A stretch of 9,606 nt of DNA from Acidobacteriota bacterium (GTDB taxonomy: Bacteria; Acidobacteriota; Terriglobia; Bryobacterales; Bryobacteraceae). Positions within the stretch are counted from its first letter, which is position 1; each line of letters begins with the position of its first letter. The translations under genes were made by a program, and so were the position numbers. The notes beneath the pieces are model-generated. The model had not been told where the DNA came from. It saw only the letters and a program-made list of their open reading frames with translations, and searched no databases. The stretch is from contig VFZQ01000145.1 in the NCBI GenBank assembly GCA_016871135.1, positions 1-9,606 of the forward strand. The letters are read 5' to 3'. Shown here one piece after another: positions 1 to 6,739 of this stretch.

Positions 1-147
1 ACGCTTGAAAGTCGTCTCTATATTATGCGGGACTCAATAGAAGCCGAACGCGAGGTCTTGAAAGCGCGCGGCGTCAGCTCCGGGGCCTTGGATTGCTGGA
101 CGTGGGCCGGGGCGCACGCCGTCCGCGCCAGTATTGAGGAACAGTGA
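1..147 (+). CDS. C-terminal end of an unidentified protein (partial, 5' end outside window)
   Basis: Frame 1 is open from the left edge for 48 codons and ends in TGA at 145-147. The peptide has an acidic/basic, probably helical stretch (RDSIEAEREVLKARG) followed by a short Trp-containing segment (LDCWTWAGAHAVRAS). I do not recognise a family. It would converge on the minus-strand glycosyltransferase with a 37-base gap (148-184), in which I see no clear terminator. The length is too short to prove coding. Support is only an uninterrupted frame with a plausible amino-acid composition and a stop just before the neighbouring gene's end. Confidence 0.4.
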   Translation, partial: TLESRLYIMRDSIEAEREVLKARGVSSGALDCWTWAGAHAVRASIEEQ

Positions 148-184
148 GAACCAGCCGAATTGGACGCGCCAGCATTTCACAGCG

Positions 185-1324
185 CTACTTCGTAGCCCGG
201 CTCGCCAGGATTTCTCGATAGACTTCGAGAACCTGGCGGGCTGTGTCGTACCAGCTAAATCTTTTTACCTGTTGATGGCCGCGCTCAATCAAAGTTGCCC
301 GTAGTTCGGCATCGAGCAAAACTTCGCGGATGCCCCGCGCAATATCAAACACGTTCTCCGGTTTGACGATCATCGCCGCGTCGCCGACCACTTCCGGCAG
401 CGCGCTGACGCCGCTCGTAATGACGGGCGTGCCGAGGGCCATCGCTTCGAGCGGGGGCAGGCCGAAGCCCTCATACAGCGACGGAAAGACGAACGCTTCG
501 GCGGATTGATAGAACACCTTTAACTCGTCCTTCTTCACGAAGCCGAGAAAGCGCACGACTTCGCGCACGCGTGATTGGTGCACGGCGCGCCGCAGCGCCG
601 GATACTTCGACATCTGGTCTCCGATGATGACGAGGCGGAGGTCCTTGTATCGCGGGTGCTCGCCGAGGTCTTGCCGCAACAATGCAAAAGCCTCGACGAT
701 GCGCGCCACGTTTTTGCGGGGGTTGACCGACCCGGCGTAGAGCAGATAGGGGTAGTCGATCTGATAGCGGTCGAGCGCTTCGCGGCGTTTCTTTTCGTCG
801 GTCTCGACGTTGAAGAAGGCCGGGTCGAGGGCGTTGTAGATCTGCCGGACGCGCGCGGCGGGTATGTTTAGGAAGTTCAGAACGTCGCGGCGGGTGGCGC
901 CGCTGACGGCGATGACGCGGTCGGCGCGCAGGAGGCCTCGGCGGAAGCGCCAAAGGTGGAGTTTGTCGGCGGTGTCGTCGTCGAAGTCGAAGACCCGGCT
1001 GCTCATGTCGTGAATGGTGACGACATAGGGCTTGGGCATGAACACCGGCACATTGTTGAGCGGGAGGTGGACCAGATCCGCATTCAGCTTCCGCACGAAC
1101 AGCGGGAACGTAATGTTATCGATGCGGGCGGAGTCTTCGCGATTGTAGTCGACGGTGCGGAAGTTGGGCGGAAGTTGGCCGAGTTCCGCGGCGCCGTTTG
1201 GTTTCGCGATGAGGACGAACTTCGATTCGCGGTCAAGTTCGGCCATCGCGCGGACGAGATTGCGGATGTAGGTGCCGTAGCCGAAATCGCCGATGTGGCG
1301 GATGTCGATGGCTACGGTAGGCAC
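185..1324 (-). CDS. GT4-family glycosyltransferase (group 1)
   Basis: A 379-residue GT-B-fold glycosyltransferase that probably moves a sugar from a nucleotide-sugar donor onto a cell-surface glycan or lipid precursor in the cytoplasm. Donor and acceptor cannot be told from sequence. The N-terminal Rossmann half carries a Gly-rich loop (GDFGYGTYIRNL, about 12-23) and HDMS at 105-108. The C-terminal half has YAGSVNPRKN (196-205), the phosphate-contacting loop of GT4 enzymes, and the E-x7-E motif with E285 and E293 in LYEGFGLPPLEAMALGTP. Length is normal for the family. The start codon is GTG (1324-1322), directly abutting the TAA of glyA with no intervening base and no clear Shine-Dalgarno sequence, so translation is probably coupled to glyA. 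It is the last gene of the rpiB-glyA block. Family assignment is secure; the specific role is unknown. Confidence 0.93.
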   Translation of the reverse strand: MPTVAIDIRHIGDFGYGTYIRNLVRAMAELDRESKFVLIAKPNGAAELGQLPPNFRTVDYNREDSARIDNITFPLFVRKLNADLVHLPLNNVPVFMPKPYVVTIHDMSSRVFDFDDDTADKLHLWRFRRGLLRADRVIAVSGATRRDVLNFLNIPAARVRQIYNALDPAFFNVETDEKKRREALDRYQIDYPYLLYAGSVNPRKNVARIVEAFALLRQDLGEHPRYKDLRLVIIGDQMSKYPALRRAVHQSRVREVVRFLGFVKKDELKVFYQSAEAFVFPSLYEGFGLPPLEAMALGTPVITSGVSALPEVVGDAAMIVKPENVFDIARGIREVLLDAELRATLIERGHQQVKRFSWYDTARQVLEVYREILASRATK

Positions 1325-2614
1325 TTAGGCACGCGCCGCGGCGGCGAGCTTCCATTCATACAGCGGGAACTCGGCGGTGAGTTTGCCGACCTTGGCGCGG
1401 ACGGCGTGCAGCGCATCGTGCGCGCCATCGCGGCCGTTGGCGGCGACGGCATCGACGACCTCGGCGATCAGCGATCCTACCGTGCGCATTTCCTTCTCGC
1501 CGAAGCCGCGCGTGGTGACCGCGGGGCTGCCGATGCGGATGCCGCTGGGATTGAGCGGCGGATTCACATCGAACGGAATGCCGTTCTTGTTGACCGTGAT
1601 GAAGGCTTCGTCGAGCGCCCACTCGGCGTCCTTGCCGCGAACGCCTTTGGCGAAGACATCGACGAGCGCGAGATGTGTATCGGTGCCGCCGCTGACGACG
1701 CGGTAACCGGCGTCCTGCAGCGCGCCGGCCATCGCTTTGGCGTTGACGAGTACTTGCTGTTGGTAGGTCTTGAACTCGGGTTGCAACGCCTCGAGGAAGC
1801 AGACCGCCTTGGCCGCGACGATATGCACGAGCGGTCCGCCCTGCTGGCCGGGGAAGACGCATTTATCGACGGCCGCGGCGAACTTTTCCTTGCAAAGAAT
1901 CAGGCCGGAACGCGGGCCGCGCAGCGTTTTGTGCGTGGTCGACATGACGATGTCGGCATGTTCGCACGGATTCGGATAGAGCCCGGCGGCGACGAGTCCG
2001 GAGAAGTGCGCCATGTCGACGACGAAGGCCGCGCCGATGGAATCGGCGATCTGGCGGAACCTGGCGAAGTCGATGATACGCGGATAGGCCGAGCCGCCGG
2101 CGATGATCATCTTCGGCTTATGCTGTTCGGCCAGCGCGGCGAGTTGCTCGTAATCGATCTGCTCGTCGTCCTTGCGGACGCCGTAGCCGATGACGTTGTA
2201 GAGCTTACCGGAGAAGTTTAACTTGTGGCCGTGCGTAAGGTGCCCGCCGTGGGCGAGGTCCATGCCCAGAATGGTGTCGCCTGGATTGAGCAGCGCCATA
2301 TAGGCGGCGGCGTTGGCCTGTGAGCCGGAGTGCGGCTGCACGTTGGCGTGTTCGGCGTTGAAGAGCTTCTTGGCGCGGTCGCGCGCGAGATTTTCTACGG
2401 TATCGGCGTGTTCGCAGCCGCCGTAGTAGCGCTTACCGGGATAGCCTTCGGCGTACTTGTTGGTGAAGACGCTGGACGCGGCTTCAAGGATCGGTTCGGA
2501 GACGAAGTTCTCGCTGGCGATGAGTTCGAGGCGCGAGTTTTGGCGCTCGACCTCTTGTTGAATCGCTTCGTAAACTTCCGGGTCGGCTTGGGCCAACGTC
2601 TTGAACTTCATCAT
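1325..2614 (-). CDS. glyA: Serine hydroxymethyltransferase
   Basis: A PLP enzyme that interconverts serine plus tetrahydrofolate with glycine plus 5,10-methylene-tetrahydrofolate, the main source of one-carbon units for purine, thymidylate and methionine synthesis; cytosolic. At 429 residues it is close to the bacterial norm of about 415-430. Visible family motifs are YAEGYPGKRYYGGCE (about 54-68), HGGHLTHG (122-129), the cofactor-contacting VDMAHFSGL (199-207) and STTHKTLRGPRSG (225-237). K229 is the Schiff-base lysine. The carboxylate-binding arginine lies in SGIRIGSP (357-364). Two ATG codons are tandem (2614-2612 and 2611-2609). The AAGGA Shine-Dalgarno at 2620-2624 is 5 bases from the first and 8 from the second, so the second may be preferred. 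Only 2 bases separate it from the rpiB stop. rpiB-glyA pairs are common in bacterial genomes. Confidence 0.98.
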   Translation of the reverse strand: MMKFKTLAQADPEVYEAIQQEVERQNSRLELIASENFVSEPILEAASSVFTNKYAEGYPGKRYYGGCEHADTVENLARDRAKKLFNAEHANVQPHSGSQANAAAYMALLNPGDTILGMDLAHGGHLTHGHKLNFSGKLYNVIGYGVRKDDEQIDYEQLAALAEQHKPKMIIAGGSAYPRIIDFARFRQIADSIGAAFVVDMAHFSGLVAAGLYPNPCEHADIVMSTTHKTLRGPRSGLILCKEKFAAAVDKCVFPGQQGGPLVHIVAAKAVCFLEALQPEFKTYQQQVLVNAKAMAGALQDAGYRVVSGGTDTHLALVDVFAKGVRGKDAEWALDEAFITVNKNGIPFDVNPPLNPSGIRIGSPAVTTRGFGEKEMRTVGSLIAEVVDAVAANGRDGAHDALHAVRAKVGKLTAEFPLYEWKLAAAARA

Positions 2615-2616
2615 CG

Positions 2617-3060
2617 CTATCCTTGTTGCTCCAGTTTCGTGATTTTTTCCAAGCGGCGCGCGTGGCGGCCGCCTTCGAACTCGGTGTTCAGAAAAGTGGC
2701 GACCATGCTCTCGGCGTTTTCGGGCGTGGTGTAGTTTGCGCCGATCGAAAGCACGTTGGCATCGTTGTGCTTGCGCGTGTACATGACCTCGTCGGGCACG
2801 GTGCCGAGCGCGGCGCGGATGCCCTTCATCTTGTTCGCGGCGATGGACATGCCGACGCCGCTGGAACAGACAAGCAGGCCTTTGTCCGCGCTTCCGTCGA
2901 TCACACGGCGGCTTACGGCCTCGGCGTAGTCGGGGTAGTCGGTGGACTCGGTGGAATTGGTTCCGAGGTCGGTAACGTCGTGGCCTTCCGATCTCAACTT
3001 TTCGACGAGGCGTTGCTTGAGAGCGAACCCCGCGTGATCGGCGCCAACGGCAATTTTCAT
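2617..3060 (-). CDS. rpiB: Ribose-5-phosphate isomerase B
   Basis: A 147-residue RpiB/LacAB-family sugar-phosphate isomerase that interconverts ribose-5-phosphate and ribulose-5-phosphate in the non-oxidative pentose phosphate pathway. The fold is a small Rossmann-like domain. Visible active-site elements are GADHAGF (6-12, with D8 and H9), the catalytic-base cysteine C65 in the anion-binding loop CSSGVGMSIAANK (65-77), and RKHNDANVLSIG (96-107) with H98, N99 and D100. The C-terminal FEGGRHARRLEKI supplies conserved basic residues. The loop reads CSSG where many homologues have CGTG, a mild substitution. The start is ATG at 3060-3058; upstream is only a weak purine stretch (AAAGAG). glyA follows after 2 bases. 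The preceding receptor gene ends 28 bases upstream, with a candidate promoter in and around that gap. Confidence 0.97.
   Translation of the reverse strand: MKIAVGADHAGFALKQRLVEKLRSEGHDVTDLGTNSTESTDYPDYAEAVSRRVIDGSADKGLLVCSSGVGMSIAANKMKGIRAALGTVPDEVMYTRKHNDANVLSIGANYTTPENAESMVATFLNTEFEGGRHARRLEKITKLEQQG
2620..2624 (-). promoter_or_regulatory. Ribosome binding site of glyA
   Basis: Read on the minus strand this is AAGGA, lying mostly before the rpiB stop codon (TAG, 2619-2617). It sits 5 bases before the first of two tandem ATGs and 8 before the second. The 8-base spacing is the more usual one and favours starting at 2611. It is the clearest Shine-Dalgarno sequence in this operon. Confidence 0.6.
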
Positions 3061-3070
3061 GGGCTCTTTA

Positions 3071-3079
3071 ATTATCGCA
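3071..3079 (-). promoter_or_regulatory. Candidate extended -10 promoter of rpiB-glyA-glycosyltransferase operon
   Basis: On the minus strand the sequence is TGCGATAAT, a TGn motif joined to GATAAT (5 of 6 to the sigma-70 consensus TATAAT). It ends 10 bases before the rpiB ATG. I see no good -35 hexamer at 16-18 bases, but extended -10 promoters often manage without one. If used, the transcript would have a leader of only a few bases. The short distance is odd but matches other starts in this window. Confidence 0.4.
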
Positions 3080-3080
3080 G

Positions 3081-3091
3081 TAAGCGGCTTA
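3081..3091. repeat. 11-bp perfect palindrome (TAAGC-G-GCTTA) at receptor stop codon
   Basis: TAAGC and GCTTA flank a single central base. On the minus strand the palindrome contains the TAA stop of the receptor gene (3091-3089) and ends 1 base before the extended -10 motif of rpiB. That places it between -10 and -35, where a repressor could act. There is no following T tract, so it does not look like an intrinsic terminator. Chance occurrence of a palindrome this size is quite possible. Confidence 0.3.
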
Positions 3092-6000
3092 GAATGCGAG
3101 CCGCAGCGCGAGCTGCAGAATCCGCGGGTCGCCGGCGCTGGTGATCCGCATGAAGTTGCCGTTGTTCTGCGCGGTCGTCGGATTGCCGAGGTTCACGCGG
3201 TTGAAGGCGTTGAAGGCTTCGAAGCGGAACGTGGCGCCGAAGCGTTCGTTGGCGCGGAACTCCTTGCCGAGGCCGAAATCGACATTGGCCAGGCCGGGGC
3301 CGAAGAAGATGTTGCGGCCGTGATTGCCGAAGGTTCCAAGCGCGTTGGGCGCGAAGGCCGAGCGGCGGAGCCATTCGGTGATCAGGTCGTTGCGCGGGCG
3401 ATCGGTAGAGAGGCGGGCGTCGCCGGTGAGATCGGCGCGTTGTCCACCCGTACCGGTGCGGGCGTTATCGACGCCGCTACCGATGTTGATCGGCTGGCCG
3501 GTATACAGCGTCATGATACTGTTCAGATTCCAACCGCCGAGGGCGAAGTTGGCGGCGCGATTCTGGAACTTGACGGGCAGATCCCAGACGCTGGAGAAGG
3601 TAAAAGCGTGGCCGCGGTGAAAGTCGGAGAGGCCCTTATCGAAGGCCTGGCTATTGGGGTTGGTTCGGACCTGGCCGGTTCCTTTGTTGGCGGAGGTATC
3701 GTCGATCGATTTGGAGAACTGATAGTTGGCCAAGACGCTGAAGCCTTTGCTGAAGCGGCGCTCGATGGTCCATTGGAAAGAGTGATAGGTCGAGTTTCCG
3801 ACGGGCTCGACGAGTGTGGTCTGGCCGAGGCCGGGAGCGAAAGGCCGGCGCTGATTGGTGGTGGCGGTGGTCGCGCCGGGAGCGTAGACGGCGGCGTTGA
3901 TTTCACGCAGCGTCATCAGGCGCGTGCCCTTCGAGGCGGCGTAGGCAGTGCGCGAGATAAAGCCGGCGCCGATCTCGCGTTCGAGCGTCAGGTTCCAGGA
4001 TTGAATGTAGGGATTGTGGAAGTCGTGCGAGTTCAGGAAGTGCGTGGAGAACTGCGGGAAGACGGCCTCGCGTGGTGGATTTCGCTGGCCGGGGAAGGGG
4101 TTCGTTGTACCGAGCCAAGGGTTGGCGAAGTTGTTCGTCGCGTTGCCGAAGACGGTGACGACAGTGCCGAACGGCGCCTGATTGGCTTGGCTGTTGGTCG
4201 CGATGGAGTTGAAGGAATCGAAGAAGATGCCGTATGCGCCGCGGACTGCGGTTTTGCCGTCGCCGAAGACGTCCCAGGCGAAGCCGAGGCGCGGGCCGAT
4301 GTTTTTCCAGAAGGCCGGTACGGTTCCCTTCGGAATGCCGTCATCTCCGGCGTAACGAACACCCACGGGCGCATTGGGATAACGCGTCGAGCGAGTGCCG
4401 GGGTGCCAGGTGGCGATACGGTTGACGTCGTCGGTGAAGGGGAAGAACGGCTCCCAGCGGACCCCGGCGTCGAGCACGAAGTTCTTGCGTAGTTTCATGG
4501 AGTCCTGCGCGAAGAAACCGACGCGGTGGAAGCGGGTGTTCTTGTATTCGCCGATGCCTTGCTGGAGGCTGTTGAACTTGCCGATCATAAAGTCGCCGAG
4601 CGATTCGTTGGTGAAGCCGGAGGCGCTGTTGAAGTCCCACACGCCATTGGCGCGGAAGTTATTGATGATGTCGTTGGAGCCCCGGCCGTATTCACCGCCG
4701 AGGGTGATGTTGTGCCGGCCCTTGGTCCAGCGAAGGGTGTCGAGGAACTGCGTCTCTCGGCGAGGAAAACCGTTGGTATCGCCGGTGTTGATGCGGAAGT
4801 AGCCGGCGATGTTGACGTCCCACTTGATTAGGGGGTCGTTGTAATAGTTGATGCCGAGACTGGCGAGGCTGCGGGCGGGTTGGATGGGCTCGAAGTAGCC
4901 GTTGGTGCGGTTGATGGAGAACAGGAACTGGTTGACGATGGTGGGCGTGAGCGTGTGCGTGTCGGTGATCGAAATCGATTCGTTGAACCAGTTTCCGCCG
5001 CTGGATTGTTCCAGGAGGTTGGACAGGTTGAGCACGGCGGGCGATTTGGCGAAGGATTTATAGTAGCGGCCGGAGAGACGGTTGCTATCGCTGATCTGGT
5101 GATCGCCGCGGACCATGACCTGGTGGTCATTGTTGGGCGTCGAGACGGTGGTAGTGATGCGGCCGTCGGGTCCGCCGTCGGGGATGGAGGAGTCGATGAT
5201 GGTGCGCGAGATGGGGCTGATGCGGCTAGCTGGAATAATATTGCCGGGGAAGGCCTGGCCGCTGAGCGGATCGCGCAGCGCGCGGTTAAGCGCGGAGAAA
5301 TTGCCGGCGCGTTGGAGCGTCGTCGGCACGATGCGCTGGACCGAAGCGGGAACAACGCGGAGCATCGAACCTTGATAGGAGAAGAAGAAGAAGCTCTTGT
5401 CCTTGCCGTTGTAGATTTTCGGCAGGAGCACGGGACCGCCGATGGTGGCGCCGAACTGGTTGCGCTTCAGGCCGTCCTGGCGTTTGGTTTGGGTGCCGGG
5501 GATGATCGGCGAGAAGAAGTTGGTGGCGTTGAGGGCCTGGTTGCGGACGAACTCGAAGGCGCTGCCGTGGAATTCGTTGGTGCCGGACTTGGTGACGGCG
5601 TTGACGACACCGCCCGATTGACGGCCGAACTCGGCAGAGAAATTGTTGGTCTGGACGCTGAACTCTTGCAGGGCGTCGGGGTTGGGGAAGGGGTTGGGGG
5701 CGTTGGAGTAGAGATCGTTATTCTGCGCGCCGTCGAGGACGTAATTGGTGGCATTGGCGCGGCCGCCGTTGACGGAGACGGGAACGGTGCCGGGGTAGGT
5801 GGTGCCGCTGGTGACGTCGGCGCGGGGGTCGGCGACGACGCCGGCGACGAGGCGGAGCAACTGGGTGACGTTGCGGCCGTTCAGCGGGAGTTCTTCGATG
5901 CGCTTCTGATCGACGACGGTGCGGAGCGTTGCGCTGGTGGTATCGACACTTACGCTTACGGCCGAGACAGTCACGGAGTCGGTGGTGGAGGCGACGCCGA

Positions 6001-6304
6001 GGGTCGCATCGACGCGGGCGATTTCGTTGACCTGCAGGCGGAGTTCGCGCGCTTCCCAGGCCTGGAATCCACGGGCTTCGATGCGGACGGTGTACATACC
6101 GACGGGGAGCGTACGTACGATGTAGCTGCCGTCGGTGGACGAGACCGCCGTGAAGGAGGCTTGTGTGCCGGTGTTTGTGGCCTTCACCGAGGCGTTGGGG
6201 ACGACGGCGCCGGTGCCGTCCTTGACGATGCCGGTGATAGTGGCGGTGATGTTCTGCGAGTATGCGGACGCGGCGGCGAGGAGGACTAGGAGGGTGAAGC
6301 GCAT
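3089..6304 (-). CDS. Oar-like TonB-dependent receptor with carboxypeptidase-regulatory-like domain
   Basis: A 1071-residue outer-membrane protein of the type abundant in Acidobacteriota. The order is: a signal peptide at about 1-17 (MRFTLLVLLAAASAYSQ), a CarboxypepD_reg/CnaB-like beta-sandwich at about 19-105 (TGIVKDGTGAVVPNASV, then DGSYIVRTLPVGMYTVRIEA), and a plug domain at about 125-260. The plug contains IEELPLNGRNVTQL, NYVLDGAQNND, EFGRQSGGVVNAVTKSGTN and FEFVRNQALNATNFF. A long beta-barrel runs to the C-terminus and ends in LALRLAF, the terminal phenylalanine typical of BAM-assembled barrels. The substrate cannot be inferred; relatives are thought to import or bind sugars, peptides or other polymers. 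ATG at 6304 is chosen because it gives the signal peptide. It has no Shine-Dalgarno and lies 9 bases after a TATACT hexamer. No exbB, exbD or tonB gene is nearby. Confidence 0.93.
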   Translation of the reverse strand: MRFTLLVLLAAASAYSQNITATITGIVKDGTGAVVPNASVKATNTGTQASFTAVSSTDGSYIVRTLPVGMYTVRIEARGFQAWEARELRLQVNEIARVDATLGVASTTDSVTVSAVSVSVDTTSATLRTVVDQKRIEELPLNGRNVTQLLRLVAGVVADPRADVTSGTTYPGTVPVSVNGGRANATNYVLDGAQNNDLYSNAPNPFPNPDALQEFSVQTNNFSAEFGRQSGGVVNAVTKSGTNEFHGSAFEFVRNQALNATNFFSPIIPGTQTKRQDGLKRNQFGATIGGPVLLPKIYNGKDKSFFFFSYQGSMLRVVPASVQRIVPTTLQRAGNFSALNRALRDPLSGQAFPGNIIPASRISPISRTIIDSSIPDGGPDGRITTTVSTPNNDHQVMVRGDHQISDSNRLSGRYYKSFAKSPAVLNLSNLLEQSSGGNWFNESISITDTHTLTPTIVNQFLFSINRTNGYFEPIQPARSLASLGINYYNDPLIKWDVNIAGYFRINTGDTNGFPRRETQFLDTLRWTKGRHNITLGGEYGRGSNDIINNFRANGVWDFNSASGFTNESLGDFMIGKFNSLQQGIGEYKNTRFHRVGFFAQDSMKLRKNFVLDAGVRWEPFFPFTDDVNRIATWHPGTRSTRYPNAPVGVRYAGDDGIPKGTVPAFWKNIGPRLGFAWDVFGDGKTAVRGAYGIFFDSFNSIATNSQANQAPFGTVVTVFGNATNNFANPWLGTTNPFPGQRNPPREAVFPQFSTHFLNSHDFHNPYIQSWNLTLEREIGAGFISRTAYAASKGTRLMTLREINAAVYAPGATTATTNQRRPFAPGLGQTTLVEPVGNSTYHSFQWTIERRFSKGFSVLANYQFSKSIDDTSANKGTGQVRTNPNSQAFDKGLSDFHRGHAFTFSSVWDLPVKFQNRAANFALGGWNLNSIMTLYTGQPINIGSGVDNARTGTGGQRADLTGDARLSTDRPRNDLITEWLRRSAFAPNALGTFGNHGRNIFFGPGLANVDFGLGKEFRANERFGATFRFEAFNAFNRVNLGNPTTAQNNGNFMRITSAGDPRILQLALRLAF

Positions 6305-6313
6305 TTGAGGGGT

Positions 6314-6319
6314 AGTATA
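6314..6319 (-). promoter_or_regulatory. Candidate -10 element of the TonB-dependent receptor gene
   Basis: On the minus strand this is TATACT (5 of 6 to TATAAT), 9 bases before the receptor ATG. No Shine-Dalgarno follows; the intervening bases are pyrimidine-rich (ACCCCTCAA). It overlaps the palindrome GTATATAC (6315-6322), so a -10 could be read on either strand and might also serve the plus-strand HigA-like gene. No convincing -35 is visible. Confidence 0.4.
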
Positions 6320-6369
6320 TACCTGCCACCGATTGCAATGTGTAAGGCTAGGGGCTACACGGGCCGTTC

Positions 6370-6624
6370 TTGCGCTCGGCGATCGTCGAGGCCTACGGAC
6401 TTTCCGTGACGGACGCGGGGAAGGTGTTGGGCGTGTCCCGGCCGACGCTCTCGACGTTTTTGAATGGGCGGTCCAACCTATCCGGCGATATGGCGCTGCG
6501 CTTCGCGAAAGCGTTTGGGCTGGAGATGGAGACGTTGATGCGGATGCAAAATTCCTATGACATCGCGCAGGCGAAGCGGCGGGAGAAGTTAATTAAGGTC
6601 GCGCGGAATCGGCCCGCTGCGTGA
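6370..6624 (+). CDS. HigA-family XRE antitoxin, 5' end truncated or frameshifted
   Basis: A helix-turn-helix protein of the HigA/VapI addiction-module type, which normally neutralises a HigB RNase and represses its own operon. The HTH spans about residues 12-35 (GLSVTDAGKVLGVSRP, then TLSTFLNG), followed by ALRFAKAFG and the family's MRMQNSYDIAQA (58-69). The only start in this frame is TTG at 6370, after an in-frame TAG at 6349. Codons between them read GLHGPFLR, resembling the HPGEFLR motif near the start of HigA proteins, so the true N-terminus seems lost or in another frame. An ATG at 6338 would read into this frame if one base were added in the GGGG run at 6351-6354. No HigB toxin lies upstream, where HigB genes usually sit. 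Its 3' end overlaps the small minus-strand gene by 32 bases. It may be decaying, or functional with the TTG start. Confidence 0.7.
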   Translation: MRSAIVEAYGLSVTDAGKVLGVSRPTLSTFLNGRSNLSGDMALRFAKAFGLEMETLMRMQNSYDIAQAKRREKLIKVARNRPAA

Positions 6625-6739
6625 CGCTTGCGACTTCGAGTTCGGCCAGGATTTCTTCTTCGGTCCGGCTTCCGTAATGCGCGATCAACGCTTGGATTCG
6701 TATTTCGATCCAGCCTAACGGAAAGTTGTTGTTGCTCAT
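6593..6739 (-). CDS. Small third protein of the hicAB operon (48 aa, uncharacterised)
   Basis: ATG at 6739-6737 overlaps the hicB stop in an ATGA junction (6736-6739). The frame runs 48 codons to TAA at 6595-6593. The peptide starts MSNNNFPLGWIEIRI and continues through LIAHYGSRTEEEILAELE to ADSARP. The pattern FPxGW-x-E-x-R-(I/V), then HY, then TEEE is one I remember from short uncharacterised bacterial proteins, which are usually about 65-75 residues with a further VPxELVP-like C-terminal part. That tail is absent here, so this copy may be truncated. This resemblance is from memory and unchecked. The protein looks mostly helical and acidic in its middle. There is no Shine-Dalgarno, so translation is probably coupled to hicB. 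Its last 32 bases are antisense to the end of the HigA-like gene. Function unknown. Confidence 0.65.
   Translation of the reverse strand: MSNNNFPLGWIEIRIQALIAHYGSRTEEEILAELEVASVTQRADSARP

Noticed and set aside
184..196. Small hairpin GCTAC-TTC-GTAGC at the glycosyltransferase stop codon as a terminator
   Set aside because: A 5-bp stem with no following T tract on either strand, and it overlaps the coding end. Too weak to call.
956..2221. 421-codon open frame on the plus strand opposite glyA and the glycosyltransferase
   Set aside because: It is antisense to two certain genes, and the product is a low-complexity Gly/Val/Asp/Glu/Arg-rich protein with no recognisable motif. In GC-rich coding DNA, codon bias on one strand keeps an antisense frame open.
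3059..4492. Long plus-strand open frame opposite the receptor gene (also 4880-6289)
   Set aside because: Both are shadows of the receptor's codon bias. The products are repetitive Gly/Val/Ala/Asp/Glu-rich sequence, and the receptor on the other strand has clear domains throughout.
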